This document shows positions 43,855 to 58,525 of a DNA stretch of 64,000 bases, one piece after another. Made by a program: the position numbers and the translations under genes. The stretch is from Pseudomonas sp. 10-1B (GTDB lineage Bacteria > Pseudomonadota > Gammaproteobacteria > Pseudomonadales > Pseudomonadaceae), in NCBI RefSeq assembly GCF_000935045.1, contig NZ_JYKS01000024.1, positions 1 through 64,000 on the forward strand, read 5' to 3'. Position 1 is the first letter of the stretch; each line of letters starts with the position of its first letter. The notes under the pieces are model-generated. The model did not search any database and was not told where the DNA came from. It saw only the letters and a list, made by a program, of their open reading frames with translations.

Positions 43855-45069
43855 TCACACACCGGCCCGGGCATCGGGCAGGTCGCCCAGGGCATGCAGG
43901 CTGAAGCTGCGGGCATAACCGTAGGGGTCGCTGCCATCCCAGCGGCTGCCGTCGATCAGCAAGCTGCTGCGCATCGGCAGCGAAGGGCAGGCTACGCCCA
44001 GGCTTCGTGCCGCTTCGCTGTACAGCGCCAGTTGCTGTACCTGGCGGGCCACGCCGAGGTAGTCAGGGTCTTCACGCAGCAGGCCCCAGCGGCGGAACTG
44101 GGTCATGAACCACATGCCATCGGACAGGTATGGCAGGTTGGCCCGGCCGTGGTCGAACAGGCGCAGGGCATGCGGGTCTTGCCAGTGGTTGCCCAGGCCA
44201 TCCTGGTAGCTGCCGAGCAGGCGCGGCTCAATGCTGTCCAGCGGGGTGTTCAGGTAGGCGCTGGCGCTGAGCAGTTGCGCGGTGCTGCGGCGGTTTTCCG
44301 CGCTTTGCTCGATGAACCTGCTGGCGGCGAGGACCGCCTTGATCAGGGCGCGTGCGCTGTTGGGGTACTGTTCGGCGAAGGCGCGGGCGCAGGCCAGGAC
44401 CTTTTCCGGGTGGTCCGGCCAGACCGACTGGCTGGTGGCCAGGGTAAAGCCTTGCCCCTTGGCCACCGCGTCGGCGGCCCAGGGTTCGCCCACGCAAAAG
44501 CCGTCGATGCGGCCGGCCTGGATGTGCGCGGCCATCTGCGCCGGCGGCACCACCACGCTGTCGACGTCGCGCAGCGGGTGGATGCCCTGGCTGGCCAGCC
44601 AGTAATACAGCCACATGGCGTGGGTGCCGGTGGGGAAGGTCTGGGCAAAGGTCAACCGTGCGCCATGCTGGTGCACCAGGCGTGCCAGTGCTTCAGGGTT
44701 GGTCACGCCCTTGCGCTGCAGGGCGGGGGACAGGTTGATGGCCTGGGCGTTCTGGTTCAGCCCCATGAGCACGGCCATGTCGCTGGCCGGGACGCCACCG
44801 ATGCCCAGGTGTACGGCGTAGACAAGGCCATACAGGCAGTGCGCGGCATCCAGTTCGCCACTGACCAGCTTGTCGCGCAACCCGGCCCAGGAGCCCTGGC
44901 GCTTGAGGTTGAGGCTAAGGCCGTGCTGCTGGGCGAAGCCCTGGGTGGCCGCGACCACCACCGAGGCGCAATCGGTCAGGGCCATGTAGCCGATATTCAG
45001 GCTGGGTTTCTCGGGCGCGTCGCTGCCGTTGACCCAGGCCAGGGGCGTTGCTCGGGGTACAGTGTTCAC
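43855..45069 (-). CDS. nasS: Nitrate sensor NasS
   Basis: A 404-residue NrtA/CmpA-like nitrate-binding protein without a signal peptide, which is the hallmark of cytoplasmic NasS. Family segments are LNIGYMALTDCASVVVAA, GSWAGLRDKLVSGELDAAHC, FPTGTHAMWLYYWLASQG, DGFCVGEPWAADAV and SDGMWFMTQFRRWG. It senses nitrate/nitrite and sequesters NasT in their absence. It is the first gene of the operon, 11 bp upstream of nasT, behind a consensus sigma-54 promoter that ends 43 bp before the start codon. Confidence 0.94.
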   Translation of the reverse strand: MNTVPRATPLAWVNGSDAPEKPSLNIGYMALTDCASVVVAATQGFAQQHGLSLNLKRQGSWAGLRDKLVSGELDAAHCLYGLVYAVHLGIGGVPASDMAVLMGLNQNAQAINLSPALQRKGVTNPEALARLVHQHGARLTFAQTFPTGTHAMWLYYWLASQGIHPLRDVDSVVVPPAQMAAHIQAGRIDGFCVGEPWAADAVAKGQGFTLATSQSVWPDHPEKVLACARAFAEQYPNSARALIKAVLAASRFIEQSAENRRSTAQLLSASAYLNTPLDSIEPRLLGSYQDGLGNHWQDPHALRLFDHGRANLPYLSDGMWFMTQFRRWGLLREDPDYLGVARQVQQLALYSEAARSLGVACPSLPMRSSLLIDGSRWDGSDPYGYARSFSLHALGDLPDARAGV

Positions 45070-45111
45070 AAGGTTCCTCGCCCGTACTGATAAGGCTGTG
45101 GGCTATAGCGG

Positions 45112-45127
45112 TGCAACCCATGTGCCA
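45112..45127 (-). promoter_or_regulatory. Sigma-54 promoter of nasST
   Basis: On the minus strand TGGCACATGGGTTGCA matches TGGYAYRNNNNTTGCW at every position with GG-N10-GC. It lies 43 bp upstream of the nasS start. This points to NtrC-type activation of nasST under nitrogen limitation. Confidence 0.85.
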
Positions 45128-45143
45128 TCTGGCAGGGGGCACT

Positions 45144-45270
45144 GTGGAGTAACTGTCTTGTGCTCGCCTGCACTGGCCTCATCGCCGGCAAGCCAGCTCC
45201 CACAGGTACGGCGCATGTTTCAGCCCCTGTGGTGTACCTGTGGGAGCCGGCTTGCCGGCGATGAGGCCAG
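45144..45270. repeat. Extended REPIN with one AACTGTCTTGT arm
   Basis: Left side begins GGAGTAACTGTCTTGTGCTC, then CTGGCCTCATCGCCGGCAAG. The right arm is CTTGCCGGCGATGAGGCCAG. The outer AACTGTCTTGT arm has no partner on the right, in contrast to the element at 39234-39389. It lies between nasS and pyrD. Confidence 0.82.
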
Positions 45271-45351
45271 TGGCAGCCCCACGATTTGCTGTCCTGCCAG
45301 CCCCGGGCTGGCTATAATCGCCCCCTCACTCACCCTGAGCCTTGCCCGCCC

Positions 45352-46374
45352 ATGTATACCCTGGCCCGCCAGCTGCTGTTCAAGCTTTCCCCGGAAACCT
45401 CCCACGACCTGTCCTTGGACCTGATCGGCGCCGGTGGCCGTCTTGGCCTCAACGGCATGCTGTGCAAGCAGCCAGCGGCGTTGCCGGTCACGGTCATGGG
45501 CTTGAACTTCGCCAACCCGGTGGGCCTGGCTGCCGGCCTGGACAAGAATGGCGCGGCCATCGACGGTTTCGCCCAGCTCGGCTTCGGCTTCGTCGAGATC
45601 GGTACCGTCACCCCGCGCCCGCAGCCTGGCAACCCCAAGCCACGGTTGTTCCGCCTGCCGGAGGCCACGGCCATCATCAACCGCATGGGCTTCAACAACC
45701 TGGGTGTCGATCACCTGCTCGGCCGTGTGCGTGCGGCGCGCTACAACGGCGTGCTGGGCATCAATATCGGCAAGAACTTCGACACCCCGGTCGAGCGCGC
45801 CGTCGACGATTACCTGATCTGCCTGGACAAGGTGTACACCGACGCCAGCTACATCACTGTCAACGTCAGCTCGCCGAACACCCCGGGCCTGCGCAGCCTG
45901 CAGTTCGGTGATTCGCTCAAGCAGTTGCTCGATGCCTTGGCCGAGCGCCGCGAGCAGTTGGCCGGCACCCATGGCAAGCGCGTGCCGCTGGCGATCAAGA
46001 TCGCGCCGGACATGAGCGATGAAGAAACCGCACTGGTGGCGGTCGCGCTGATGGAGTCGGGCATGGATGCGGTGATCGCCACCAACACCACGCTGGGCCG
46101 TGAGGGTGTGGAAGGGCTGCCTTTCGGCGGCGAGGCGGGCGGCCTGTCGGGTGCGCCGGTGCTGGAGAAGAGCACCCACATCGTCAAGGTGCTGGCGGCT
46201 GAGTTGGGCGGCAAGTTGCCGATCATTGCCGCCGGTGGCATTACCGAAGGCCGGCATGCCGCCGAAAAGATCGCTGCCGGGGCGAGCCTGGTGCAGATTT
46301 ACTCGGGCTTCATTTATAAGGGGCCGGCGCTGATTCGCGAAGCGGTGGATGCTATCGCTGCGATGCCGCGGTAA
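45352..46374 (+). CDS. pyrD: Dihydroorotate dehydrogenase, class 2 (quinone)
   Basis: A 340-residue FMN enzyme that oxidises dihydroorotate to orotate in pyrimidine synthesis, attached to the inner membrane face. The N-terminal class-2 extension ([20 protein letters not shown]) is followed by the barrel with [49 protein letters not shown], the catalytic Ser loop [13 protein letters not shown], and phosphate-binding IAAGGITEG and [19 protein letters not shown] at 45352 is chosen because the protein then starts at the family N-terminus; TATAAT-like GCTATAAT lies about 40 bp before it. Confidence 0.96.
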   Translation: MYTLARQLLFKLSPETSHDLSLDLIGAGGRLGLNGMLCKQPAALPVTVMGLNFANPVGLAAGLDKNGAAIDGFAQLGFGFVEIGTVTPRPQPGNPKPRLFRLPEATAIINRMGFNNLGVDHLLGRVRAARYNGVLGINIGKNFDTPVERAVDDYLICLDKVYTDASYITVNVSSPNTPGLRSLQFGDSLKQLLDALAERREQLAGTHGKRVPLAIKIAPDMSDEETALVAVALMESGMDAVIATNTTLGREGVEGLPFGGEAGGLSGAPVLEKSTHIVKVLAAELGGKLPIIAAGGITEGRHAAEKIAAGASLVQIYSGFIYKGPALIREAVDAIAAMPR

Positions 46375-46382
46375 ACCTGACA

Positions 46383-46474
46383 GGGCCATTCGCGGGTAAA
46401 CCCGCTCCTACAGGGACCACGTAGGTCTTGAGAGCAGTGGGGTACCTGTAGGAGCGGGCTTGCCCGCGAAGAGG
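46383..46474. repeat. REPIN
   Basis: Inverted arms GGCCATTCGCGGGTAAACCC... and ...GGGCTTGCCCGCGAAGAGGCC with CTCCTACAGG / CCTGTAGGAG facing the centre, between convergent pyrD and rmf. Confidence 0.88.
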
Positions 46475-46503
46475 CCGATACAGTCGATGAGGTTTGCCAA
46501 GGC

Positions 46504-46530
46504 AAAAAAAGGGCCCCATCAAGGGGCCCC
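46504..46530 (-). terminator. Terminator of rmf
   Basis: On the minus strand GGGCCCC / GGGGCCC with a five-base loop, followed by seven T, about 60 bp after the rmf stop. Confidence 0.88.
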
Positions 46531-46590
46531 TGGGCCTTCGCCCGCCGCCCGGATGGGGCGTGCATGGTGAATCGAATTCAGTGTCCTCGC

Positions 46591-46806
46591 TCAGCCAACG
46601 GCGTGATTTTCGTTGAGTCTATGGATGCCAGCGGTGCCAGTCATTCCGTCCCAGTTATCACCGCGACCTTCGCGCCAGCCGTTGATCCAGGCTTGGCGAA
46701 CAGAAGGAAGATTGAAGGGGCAAAGTTCGCGGGATTTGCCGGTGACCCCGTATTGGTAACCACGTGAATATGCTCTTTCCAACGGATCACGCTTAAGTCT
46801 TCTCAT
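46591..46806 (-). CDS. rmf: Ribosome modulation factor
   Basis: A 71-residue basic protein, clearly Rmf: MRRLKRDPLERAYSRGYQYG, TGKSRELCPF and RQAWINGWREGRGDNWDG. It dimerises 70S ribosomes to inactive 100S forms in stationary phase. The ATG at 46806 has a weak AGGG site in GAGGGCAACACCCT, which itself can pair GGG with CCC, so access to it may depend on structure. A long structured leader lies upstream and a terminator follows. Confidence 0.96.
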   Translation of the reverse strand: MRRLKRDPLERAYSRGYQYGVTGKSRELCPFNLPSVRQAWINGWREGRGDNWDGMTGTAGIHRLNENHAVG

Positions 46807-46824
46807 AGGGTGTTGCCCTCACTT

Positions 46825-46965
46825 GTTGACTGTAATGTCCCGTCGGCCTCTCCGAGGCCGGGCAGAGTCTTTCTGCCGGTGTGCGCTCGCTGCCGGCGTG
46901 GCGAGCTGAAAGTGCCGCCTCGTTGCGAAGCGGCCTGAGACCAGTTCTATCGAATGCGAGTCACG
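46825..46965 (-). ncRNA. Structured 5' leader of rmf (candidate rmf RNA motif)
   Basis: On the minus strand, before the rmf start, four hairpins follow one another: GCCGC...GCGGC (46938-46916), GCCGG...CCGGC (46897-46875), GCAGA/TCTGC (46875-46861) and CGGCCTC-GGA-GAGGCCG (46860-46844). A conserved leader RNA named the rmf motif is known upstream of rmf in Pseudomonas. The position and multi-hairpin shape fit it, but I cannot align to the model here. Confidence 0.55.
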
Positions 46966-47219
46966 GTGTGAATGATCGATTTGTCATAAGCACGTAACCT
47001 TTCCAAGGGTGAGGGGATAAGTAAATAAATGCGACTCAACCTTGTTTAGCGTTGAGCCCGCTATGATCAGGGTTTGCCGATCATTGACGTCATTTCGCCA
47101 GCGCTGTTCGCGGATGACAGAATTAATTTGAAATGCGACGAAGGGTCACAGAAGGCCCTGCTATCGCCAGAATTTTTCGTACTGCCTGATGATCTAAGCT
47201 GTCTTTGCCACTGGGCCAA

Positions 47220-47345
47220 GCGCAGATCGGTCAGGCGGCCCGGCCTTTCGCGGCACGTTTGTGTGCCGGGAAGGGCCACCCGCACGCCTGCTGGAAAGGT
47301 ATGCGGGCAAACATCGCGGGGCGATGCGTCGCCCCGTCAGTCAAA
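47220..47345 (+). promoter_or_regulatory. Hairpin-rich leader of rlmKL
   Basis: Three hairpins in a row before the rlmKL start: GGCAC/GTGCC (47253-47268), CCCGCA/TGCGGG (47278-47307) and GGGGCGA/TCGCCCC (47318-47335). None is followed by a T-run, so they are not terminators. They suggest a structured 5' leader. The rest of the 562-bp gap (46966-47220) shows no gene; it holds presumably the divergent promoters. Confidence 0.4.
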
Positions 47346-47368
47346 TAGCCCAAGGCGCTGGATTACTC

Positions 47369-49561
<2,193 letters not shown>

Positions 49562-49655
49562 GCCGACGAGGTACATTGCGCGGCTAATGGCCAATAGCTA
49601 TAACTGAGGGCAGGGCAAGATAATCCGCAGGACGCTGACGTGACGAGATGGGTGT

Positions 49656-52046
49656 ATGTCAAAGGGTGGCGTGCGTGTGCGGTTATTCGGCCTGTGCACG
49701 GAGACCGTGTCCGCCTGGGCGGTGGCACTGGTGGCCTTGGTGGCGGGCGGCCTGTTGACGGCCGCCTTGGCAATTGCCGCGCAGACGTTCTACAAGCAGC
49801 AGTTGCGCCAGCGCTTCGAGTTGCTGGCCAGCGAACGCTTCAGCCGTATTGCCGAGCGCTTTGATGCACAGCAGCAGCGCCTGGACGGGCTGCGGCGGTT
49901 CTTCAGTTTCTCCGACGAAGTTACCGCGCGCGAGTTCGACGGTTATGCCCGGCCGTTGCTGAACCGCACCCTGGCCTACGCCTGGGCGCCGCGTGTCGAG
50001 GCTGCGCAACGTACCGAGTTCGAGCGCCTGGCCAGTGAACAGTCAGGCCAGGCCTATGTGATCCGTGACCAGGATGCTCAGGGCCAATGGCTCCCCGCAC
50101 CGCCGCGCGACCATTACTTCCCGGTGCTCTATACCCAGTCGGGCGAGTTGCCCAGGCTGCCCTATGGGCTGGATGTCGCCGGCCAGGGCGTGCCCCAGGC
50201 AGCCTTGGCCCGGGCACTGGGGCCGGGCAGTATGGCGGTGTCCGAGCCACTGCCCATGTTCGATACCACCTCGGTTGCGCGTGGCTTACTGATGGTGGCG
50301 CCGGTGTTTTCCGATGCCAATCCCCACGGTGCGGCAGTGGGCTATGTAATGGCCTTGCTGAGCATGCGTGAGCTGGTCAGTGACGGGCGGCCGGTGGCGC
50401 CCGACGACAACTTGGTCGTGCGCATCGATGACCCGTCCGGGCTGTACGGGCCCGAAGTGATGTTCGAGTCGCAGAACCTGGTTGCGCCCTTGTCGCTGGC
50501 CAGCAACCAGCTGCTGCACCTGGCTGACCATCACTTCCAGGTGAATATCCGGCCAAGCCTTGCCTTCGTGCAGGCTAACCGTTCCTCGGCGGTGCTGGCG
50601 GTCGTCCTGCTGGGTGGGTTGCTGAGCCTGCTGCTGAGCGCCTTGCTCTACAGCCTGTTCAGCCAGCGTCAGCGCGCCTTGGCCCTGGTCGAGCAGCGCA
50701 CGACCGAGTTGCGAGTCAGCGAGCAGTCCCTGCGTGGCACTCACAATCAACTGCGCAGTGTGCTGGATGCCGCGACACAGGTCGCTATCATCGCCACCAA
50801 CCTCAAGGGCGTGGTCAGTACCTTCAACGCCGGTGCCGAGCGCATGCTCGGCTACCCGGCCAGCGAGGCGATCGGCCAACTGCGCTTGGAAGACCTGGTA
50901 CTGCCCGAGGAGTTGAGCCTGCGCGCCCACGCCTTGAGCCTGCGCTTCGGGCGGCCCATTGCCGGTGGCCAGGCCATGTTTGCCGAAACCGTGCAGGAGC
51001 ATGGCGCAGAACCTGGGGAATGGACCTTGTTGCGCGCCGATGGCAGCCAGCTGGTGGCCAATATGCTGGTCACCGCCATGCTCGATGAGCAAGGGTTGTG
51101 GGTTGGCTACCTGGCGATTTGCATCGATGTCACGGAACGGCGCCGGGTACATGAGGCCCTGGCGGCACGTGACCGGCTGCTGGAGAAACTCAGCGCCGAG
51201 GTGCCGGGTGGTATCTACCAGTACCGCCTGGATGCCAACGGCCATTCGTGCTTTCCGTATGCCAGCATGGGCCTGTACGACATCTACGAAGTCGACTTGC
51301 AGCAGTTGCGCGAGGATGCCTCGGTGGTGTTCGAGCGTATCCACCCCGATGACCTGGACCGTGTGCGCCGTTCGGTGCGTTATTCGGCCGAGCACCTGAC
51401 ACCCTGGCGCGAGGAGTACCGTGTATGCCTGCCGCGTGCGGGGTTGCGCTGGGTGCGTGGCGAGGCGACACCGGAGGTAGGGGAGCAGTGCTGTACCCTG
51501 TGGCATGGCTACCTGACGGATATCTCCGACCTCAAGGGGGTGGAGGAAGAGTTGCGGGCGCTGTCGGTGACCGACTCGCTGACCGGTATCCATAACCGCC
51601 GTTACTTCCAGGAGCGGCTCAAGATCGAACTGGAGCGGGCCCAGCGCGATGGCCTGGCGTTGGCCGTGATCATGCTCGATATCGATCACTTCAAACGCAT
51701 CAACGACCGCTTCGGCCATGCCGTGGGCGACCGGGTGTTGCGTAGCCTGTGCCAGCGTATCAGCCAGCGCCTGCGGCGTACCGATGTGTTCTGCCGGCTG
51801 GGCGGCGAGGAGTTCATGGTGCTGTGCCCGGGCAGCGATGCCGAGCAGGCGCGGCTGCTGGCGCTGGAGCTGTGGCAAGGGGTGCGTAACGTGCCAGTGG
51901 AGGGTGTAGGGAAGGTGACCGCGAGTTTTGGTGTGGCGGGGTGGCGGCCGGGGGAGGGCGCGGATGCCTTGCTGTTGCGCGCGGATGCGGGGGTGTATGC
52001 CGCCAAGCAGGCCGGGCGGGACCGGGTGGAAGGGGAGTCGGCCTGA
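49656..52046 (+). CDS. CHASE-PAS-PAS-GGDEF diguanylate cyclase
   Basis: A 796-residue inner-membrane protein. TM1 (about 17-42), a periplasmic CHASE domain (about 70-290, AWAPRVEAAQRTEFE, PRDHYFPVLYTQSG), TM2 (about 308-332), two PAS domains (about 365-495 and 505-625) and a GGDEF domain (630-796). The active site GGEEF is at 716-720, preceded by an RRTD inhibitory site five residues before it, and followed by ASFGVAGW. It should make cyclic-di-GMP and be feedback-inhibited. No EAL domain is present. The ligand of CHASE, probably a small extracellular molecule, is unknown. It follows rlmKL by 94 bp. Confidence 0.92.
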   Translation: MSKGGVRVRLFGLCTETVSAWAVALVALVAGGLLTAALAIAAQTFYKQQLRQRFELLASERFSRIAERFDAQQQRLDGLRRFFSFSDEVTAREFDGYARPLLNRTLAYAWAPRVEAAQRTEFERLASEQSGQAYVIRDQDAQGQWLPAPPRDHYFPVLYTQSGELPRLPYGLDVAGQGVPQAALARALGPGSMAVSEPLPMFDTTSVARGLLMVAPVFSDANPHGAAVGYVMALLSMRELVSDGRPVAPDDNLVVRIDDPSGLYGPEVMFESQNLVAPLSLASNQLLHLADHHFQVNIRPSLAFVQANRSSAVLAVVLLGGLLSLLLSALLYSLFSQRQRALALVEQRTTELRVSEQSLRGTHNQLRSVLDAATQVAIIATNLKGVVSTFNAGAERMLGYPASEAIGQLRLEDLVLPEELSLRAHALSLRFGRPIAGGQAMFAETVQEHGAEPGEWTLLRADGSQLVANMLVTAMLDEQGLWVGYLAICIDVTERRRVHEALAARDRLLEKLSAEVPGGIYQYRLDANGHSCFPYASMGLYDIYEVDLQQLREDASVVFERIHPDDLDRVRRSVRYSAEHLTPWREEYRVCLPRAGLRWVRGEATPEVGEQCCTLWHGYLTDISDLKGVEEELRALSVTDSLTGIHNRRYFQERLKIELERAQRDGLALAVIMLDIDHFKRINDRFGHAVGDRVLRSLCQRISQRLRRTDVFCRLGGEEFMVLCPGSDAEQARLLALELWQGVRNVPVEGVGKVTASFGVAGWRPGEGADALLLRADAGVYAAKQAGRDRVEGESA

Positions 52047-52077
52047 TAGCTGCTCTTCAGTCAGGCGCTGTTCTTTT

Positions 52078-52208
52078 GTGGGAGTAACTGTCTTGCTCAA
52101 AATCTGAGGGCTTGCTCAATCTTTGTGGGAGCGGGCATGCCCGCGAACACCGGCAAAGCCGGTGCCGCACACCGCGTCGCCTATTTCGCGGGCACGCCCG
52201 CTCCCACA
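52078..52208. repeat. REPIN with upstream AACTGTCTTG fragment
   Basis: A single GTGGGAGTAACTGTCTTG (52078-52095) precedes a full REPIN (52124-52208) with arms TGTGGGAGCGGGCATGCCCG and CGGGCACGCCCGCTCCCACA. It separates the GGDEF gene from dacB, which are convergent. Confidence 0.82.
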
Positions 52209-52230
52209 TGGACCTGGACCAGGCCTTGAA

Positions 52231-53688
52231 TCAGTTAGCCGCTGTACTGTTGGCCAGCTTCGGCTGGCGGTACAGCTCCAGCAACACCTGGTCCAGTACC
52301 TGCGAGGCCCCCCACGGTCTTGGGTCGTTGAGGATCGCTGCCACAGCCCAGGTATTGCCGTTGCTGTCACGGCTGAAGCCGGCAATCGCCCGCACGGTGT
52401 TCAGCGTGCCGGTCTTGATGTGCCCTTCGCCGGTCATGGCCGTGCGCTTGAGGCGTTTGCGCATGGTGCCGTCCATGCCAACCAGTGGCATCGAACTCAT
52501 GAACTCGGCAGCGTAGGGGCTGCGCCAGGCTGCCTGCAGCATCGCGGCCATTTCCCGGGTGCTGACCCGCTCGGCACGCGACAGGCCAGAGCCGTTTTCC
52601 ATCACCAGGTGCGGTGCGGTAATGCCCTTTTTCGCCAGCCACTGGCGCACCACGCGCTGGGCGGCGCGGGCATCATCGCCATCGGCATCGGTGCGGAACT
52701 GCGCGCCAAGGCTCAGGAACAGCTGCTGGGCCATGGTGTTGTTGCTGTACTTGTTGATGTCGCGGATCACTTCCACCAGGTCTGGCGAGAAGGCGCGGGC
52801 CAGCAGGCGAGCACCCTTGGGCACGTTCTCGATGCGGTCGCCGCCTTGGATACTGCCACCCAGTTCGTTCCAGATCGCGCGCACGGCACCGGCGGCGTAG
52901 GTCGGGTGGTCGAGCAGCGACAGGTAGGTCTGCGAGTTGCAGCCGTCACCCAGCTGGCCGCTGACCGTTACACTGATGCCATTGGCCTGGGGCACCGGGT
53001 TGTAGCGAACATCACCCGAGCACTGCTTGCTGGCCAGTGCCTTGACCTGATTGTCGATGCGGATGTTGGCAATCGGCGGCTCGACCGCGATGGTGACCTT
53101 GCCGCCATCGTTGCGGGCCACGAAGCGCAGGGCCTTGAGGTTGACCAGCAGTGAGTCGGGCTTGACCAGGAATGGCTTGTTCTCATCGCCGCCGTCATCG
53201 TTGAACTGCGGCACGTTGGGCTGCACGAAGTGGCTGCGGTCCAGCACCAGGTCGCCGGTGATGGTGCGCACGCCATTGGCGCGCAGGTCACGCATCAGCA
53301 GCCACAGCTTTTCCATGTTCAGTTTCGGGTCGCCGCCACCTTTAAGGTACAGGTTACCGTTGAGCACGCCGTTGCTCAGGGTACCGTCGGTGTAGAACTC
53401 GGTTTTCCACTGGAAGGTCGGGCCAAGCAGTTCGAGGGCGGCGTAGGTGGTGACCAGTTTCATGGTCGAGGCCGGGTTCACCGAGACATCGGCATTGAAC
53501 ATGGTCGGCGTGCCGGGGCCGTTCAGCGGCAGCATCACCAGCGACAGCGCCGAGTCTTGCAGCTTGTTGGCCTTGAGTGCCTGCTGCACTTTGGCAGGCA
53601 GGGTGGTATTGACAGCGGCGGCCTGGCTGGGCAAGGCGAGTGGCAACAGCAGGCCGGCGAGAACGAGGGGACGAAGCGTTTTGATCAT
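52231..53688 (-). CDS. dacB: D-alanyl-D-alanine carboxypeptidase/endopeptidase (PBP4)
   Basis: A 485-residue periplasmic penicillin-binding protein of class C, peptidase family S13. The signal peptide ends after SQA (about residue 24). The catalytic triplets are S74-T-M-K77, the SxN motif in KYSNNTM and KTG in HIKTGTLNTV. It trims or cleaves peptidoglycan cross-links. ATG at 53688 (MIKTLRPLVLAG) is preferred because it begins right at the signal peptide, though its ribosome site is weak and an ATG at 53724 is possible. It lies downstream of yggL on the same strand, behind a terminator. Confidence 0.95.
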   Translation of the reverse strand: MIKTLRPLVLAGLLLPLALPSQAAAVNTTLPAKVQQALKANKLQDSALSLVMLPLNGPGTPTMFNADVSVNPASTMKLVTTYAALELLGPTFQWKTEFYTDGTLSNGVLNGNLYLKGGGDPKLNMEKLWLLMRDLRANGVRTITGDLVLDRSHFVQPNVPQFNDDGGDENKPFLVKPDSLLVNLKALRFVARNDGGKVTIAVEPPIANIRIDNQVKALASKQCSGDVRYNPVPQANGISVTVSGQLGDGCNSQTYLSLLDHPTYAAGAVRAIWNELGGSIQGGDRIENVPKGARLLARAFSPDLVEVIRDINKYSNNTMAQQLFLSLGAQFRTDADGDDARAAQRVVRQWLAKKGITAPHLVMENGSGLSRAERVSTREMAAMLQAAWRSPYAAEFMSSMPLVGMDGTMRKRLKRTAMTGEGHIKTGTLNTVRAIAGFSRDSNGNTWAVAAILNDPRPWGASQVLDQVLLELYRQPKLANSTAAN

Positions 53689-53835
53689 AGTGAGCAAATA
53701 CCCTGCAGCGAGGGAAAAGGGCATTGGGGCTGTAAGAGATGGTGGCCCCGGCGAAAGAATACACATTATGCCCCAAGCGCAGCGACGATGCGCCACGTTC
53801 GACGGAAAGCACACCTGTGAAAAACTACCCTCAAT

Positions 53836-53864
53836 AAAAAAGGCCACCCGCAAGGGTGGCCTTT
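53836..53864 (-). terminator. Terminator of yggL
   Basis: On the minus strand GGCCACCC / GGGTGGCC with a TTGC loop and six T, about 23 bp after the yggL stop. Confidence 0.9.
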
Positions 53865-53886
53865 CAGCGATCGCGCCAGGCCGGTA

Positions 53887-54231
53887 TCACTCAGCCTTGT
53901 TGATCGGCTTTTCCGGGTACCAGGCGTCCAGCAGCGGGCTGACTTCGATCTTGGTCAGTTCGCTGCGGCCCTTGAGCCAGGCTTCAACGGCTGCACGCTG
54001 TTCTTCGCTGACCGAGCCGCGCTTGACCGAGCACACCAGGCCGAAATCGTCACCGCCTACATAGTCCAGGCCGTTGGCGTCCATGGCTTCTTCCAGGAAC
54101 GCGTCGAGGAAAGCATCGATTGCCTGGTCATCCAGATCATCCTTGAATTCCAGGTTCAGCTCGAAGCCCAATTCCTGAAACTCGTCGACACACAGCTTCT
54201 TGCGCAGACGACGGGAGCGGTTTGTGGCCAT
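53887..54231 (-). CDS. yggL: YggL family 50S ribosome-binding protein
   Basis: A 114-residue protein of the DUF469/YggL family: RRLRKKLCVDEFQELGFELN, LDAFLEEAMDANGL and an acidic tail. YggL binds the 50S subunit; its exact role is unsettled. AGAGGA precedes the ATG by about 8 bases. It is a single gene between the BvgS-like kinase gene and dacB, with its own terminator. Confidence 0.93.
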   Translation of the reverse strand: MATNRSRRLRKKLCVDEFQELGFELNLEFKDDLDDQAIDAFLDAFLEEAMDANGLDYVGGDDFGLVCSVKRGSVSEEQRAAVEAWLKGRSELTKIEVSPLLDAWYPEKPINKAE

Positions 54232-54272
54232 GAAACAATCCTCTTAGGTAATAACGCCGCGCAGTCTACCAG

Positions 54273-57899
<3,627 letters not shown>

Positions 57900-57907
57900 G
57901 ACCACCC

Positions 57908-58525
57908 TCAGACCAGCGCGTTGCGTTTGGCCATTTCGATCAGGTCGACCAGCGTGCCGACCTGCAGCTTATGCATTAAGCGCTTCTTGTAGGTACTGAC
58001 AGTCTTGCTGCTGAGGAACATGCCCTTGGCAATTTCCTTGTTGCTTCGGCCTTGGGCGAAGAGTTGCAGCACCATCAGTTCGCGGTCATTCACCTGGCGG
58101 AAAAGTTGCAGGTCGGTATCTATGATCTGGTTGTGCTTTATTGCCTGGCTGGGGAAATAGTTGTAACCGGCCAGTACGGCTTTGATTGCACTGAGTAGTT
58201 CGCTCAGGTCTTCCTGCTTGCACACGTAGCCCGCAGCACCCGAGTGCATGCAGCGCGTGGCAAACAATGCGGGGGACTGGGCGGTCAATACCAGAACCTT
58301 CAAGGGCAGGGCCATGGCCTGAAAGCGGGCAAGCACCTCCAGCCCGTCTAGCTTTGGGATGCTGATGTCGAGGATGACCAGGTCGGGGTTGGTCTCGCGA
58401 ATCATCTGCATGGCGTCCACGCCGTTGTCCGATTCGCCGACAATCTTGTAGTTCTGGTTTTCCAGCAACATACGCACGGCCAGGCGGATGACGGGATGGT
58501 CGTCGACAATAAATATGGATTGCAT
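57908..58525 (-). CDS. NarL/FixJ-family response regulator
   Basis: A 205-residue regulator with an N-terminal receiver (1-120; acidic pocket IFIVDDHPVIRLA, phospho-acceptor Asp in LVILDISIPKLDG, Lys in YVCKQED) and a C-terminal LuxR helix-turn-helix (about 140-203; NDRELMVLQLFAQGRSNKEI, LSSKTVSTYKKRLMHKL). It is first in a two-gene operon with the BvgS-like kinase and should receive its phosphate from the kinase's Hpt domain. AGGGAAG precedes ATG 58525. It resembles BvgA/EvgA and the RocA-type biofilm regulators. Confidence 0.93.
   Translation of the reverse strand: MQSIFIVDDHPVIRLAVRMLLENQNYKIVGESDNGVDAMQMIRETNPDLVILDISIPKLDGLEVLARFQAMALPLKVLVLTAQSPALFATRCMHSGAAGYVCKQEDLSELLSAIKAVLAGYNYFPSQAIKHNQIIDTDLQLFRQVNDRELMVLQLFAQGRSNKEIAKGMFLSSKTVSTYKKRLMHKLQVGTLVDLIEMAKRNALV

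Noticed and set aside
47250-47340. tRNA or other small structured RNA gene before rlmKL
   Set aside because: The hairpins do not form a cloverleaf, there is no T-loop GTTCRA or CCA end, and no terminator follows.
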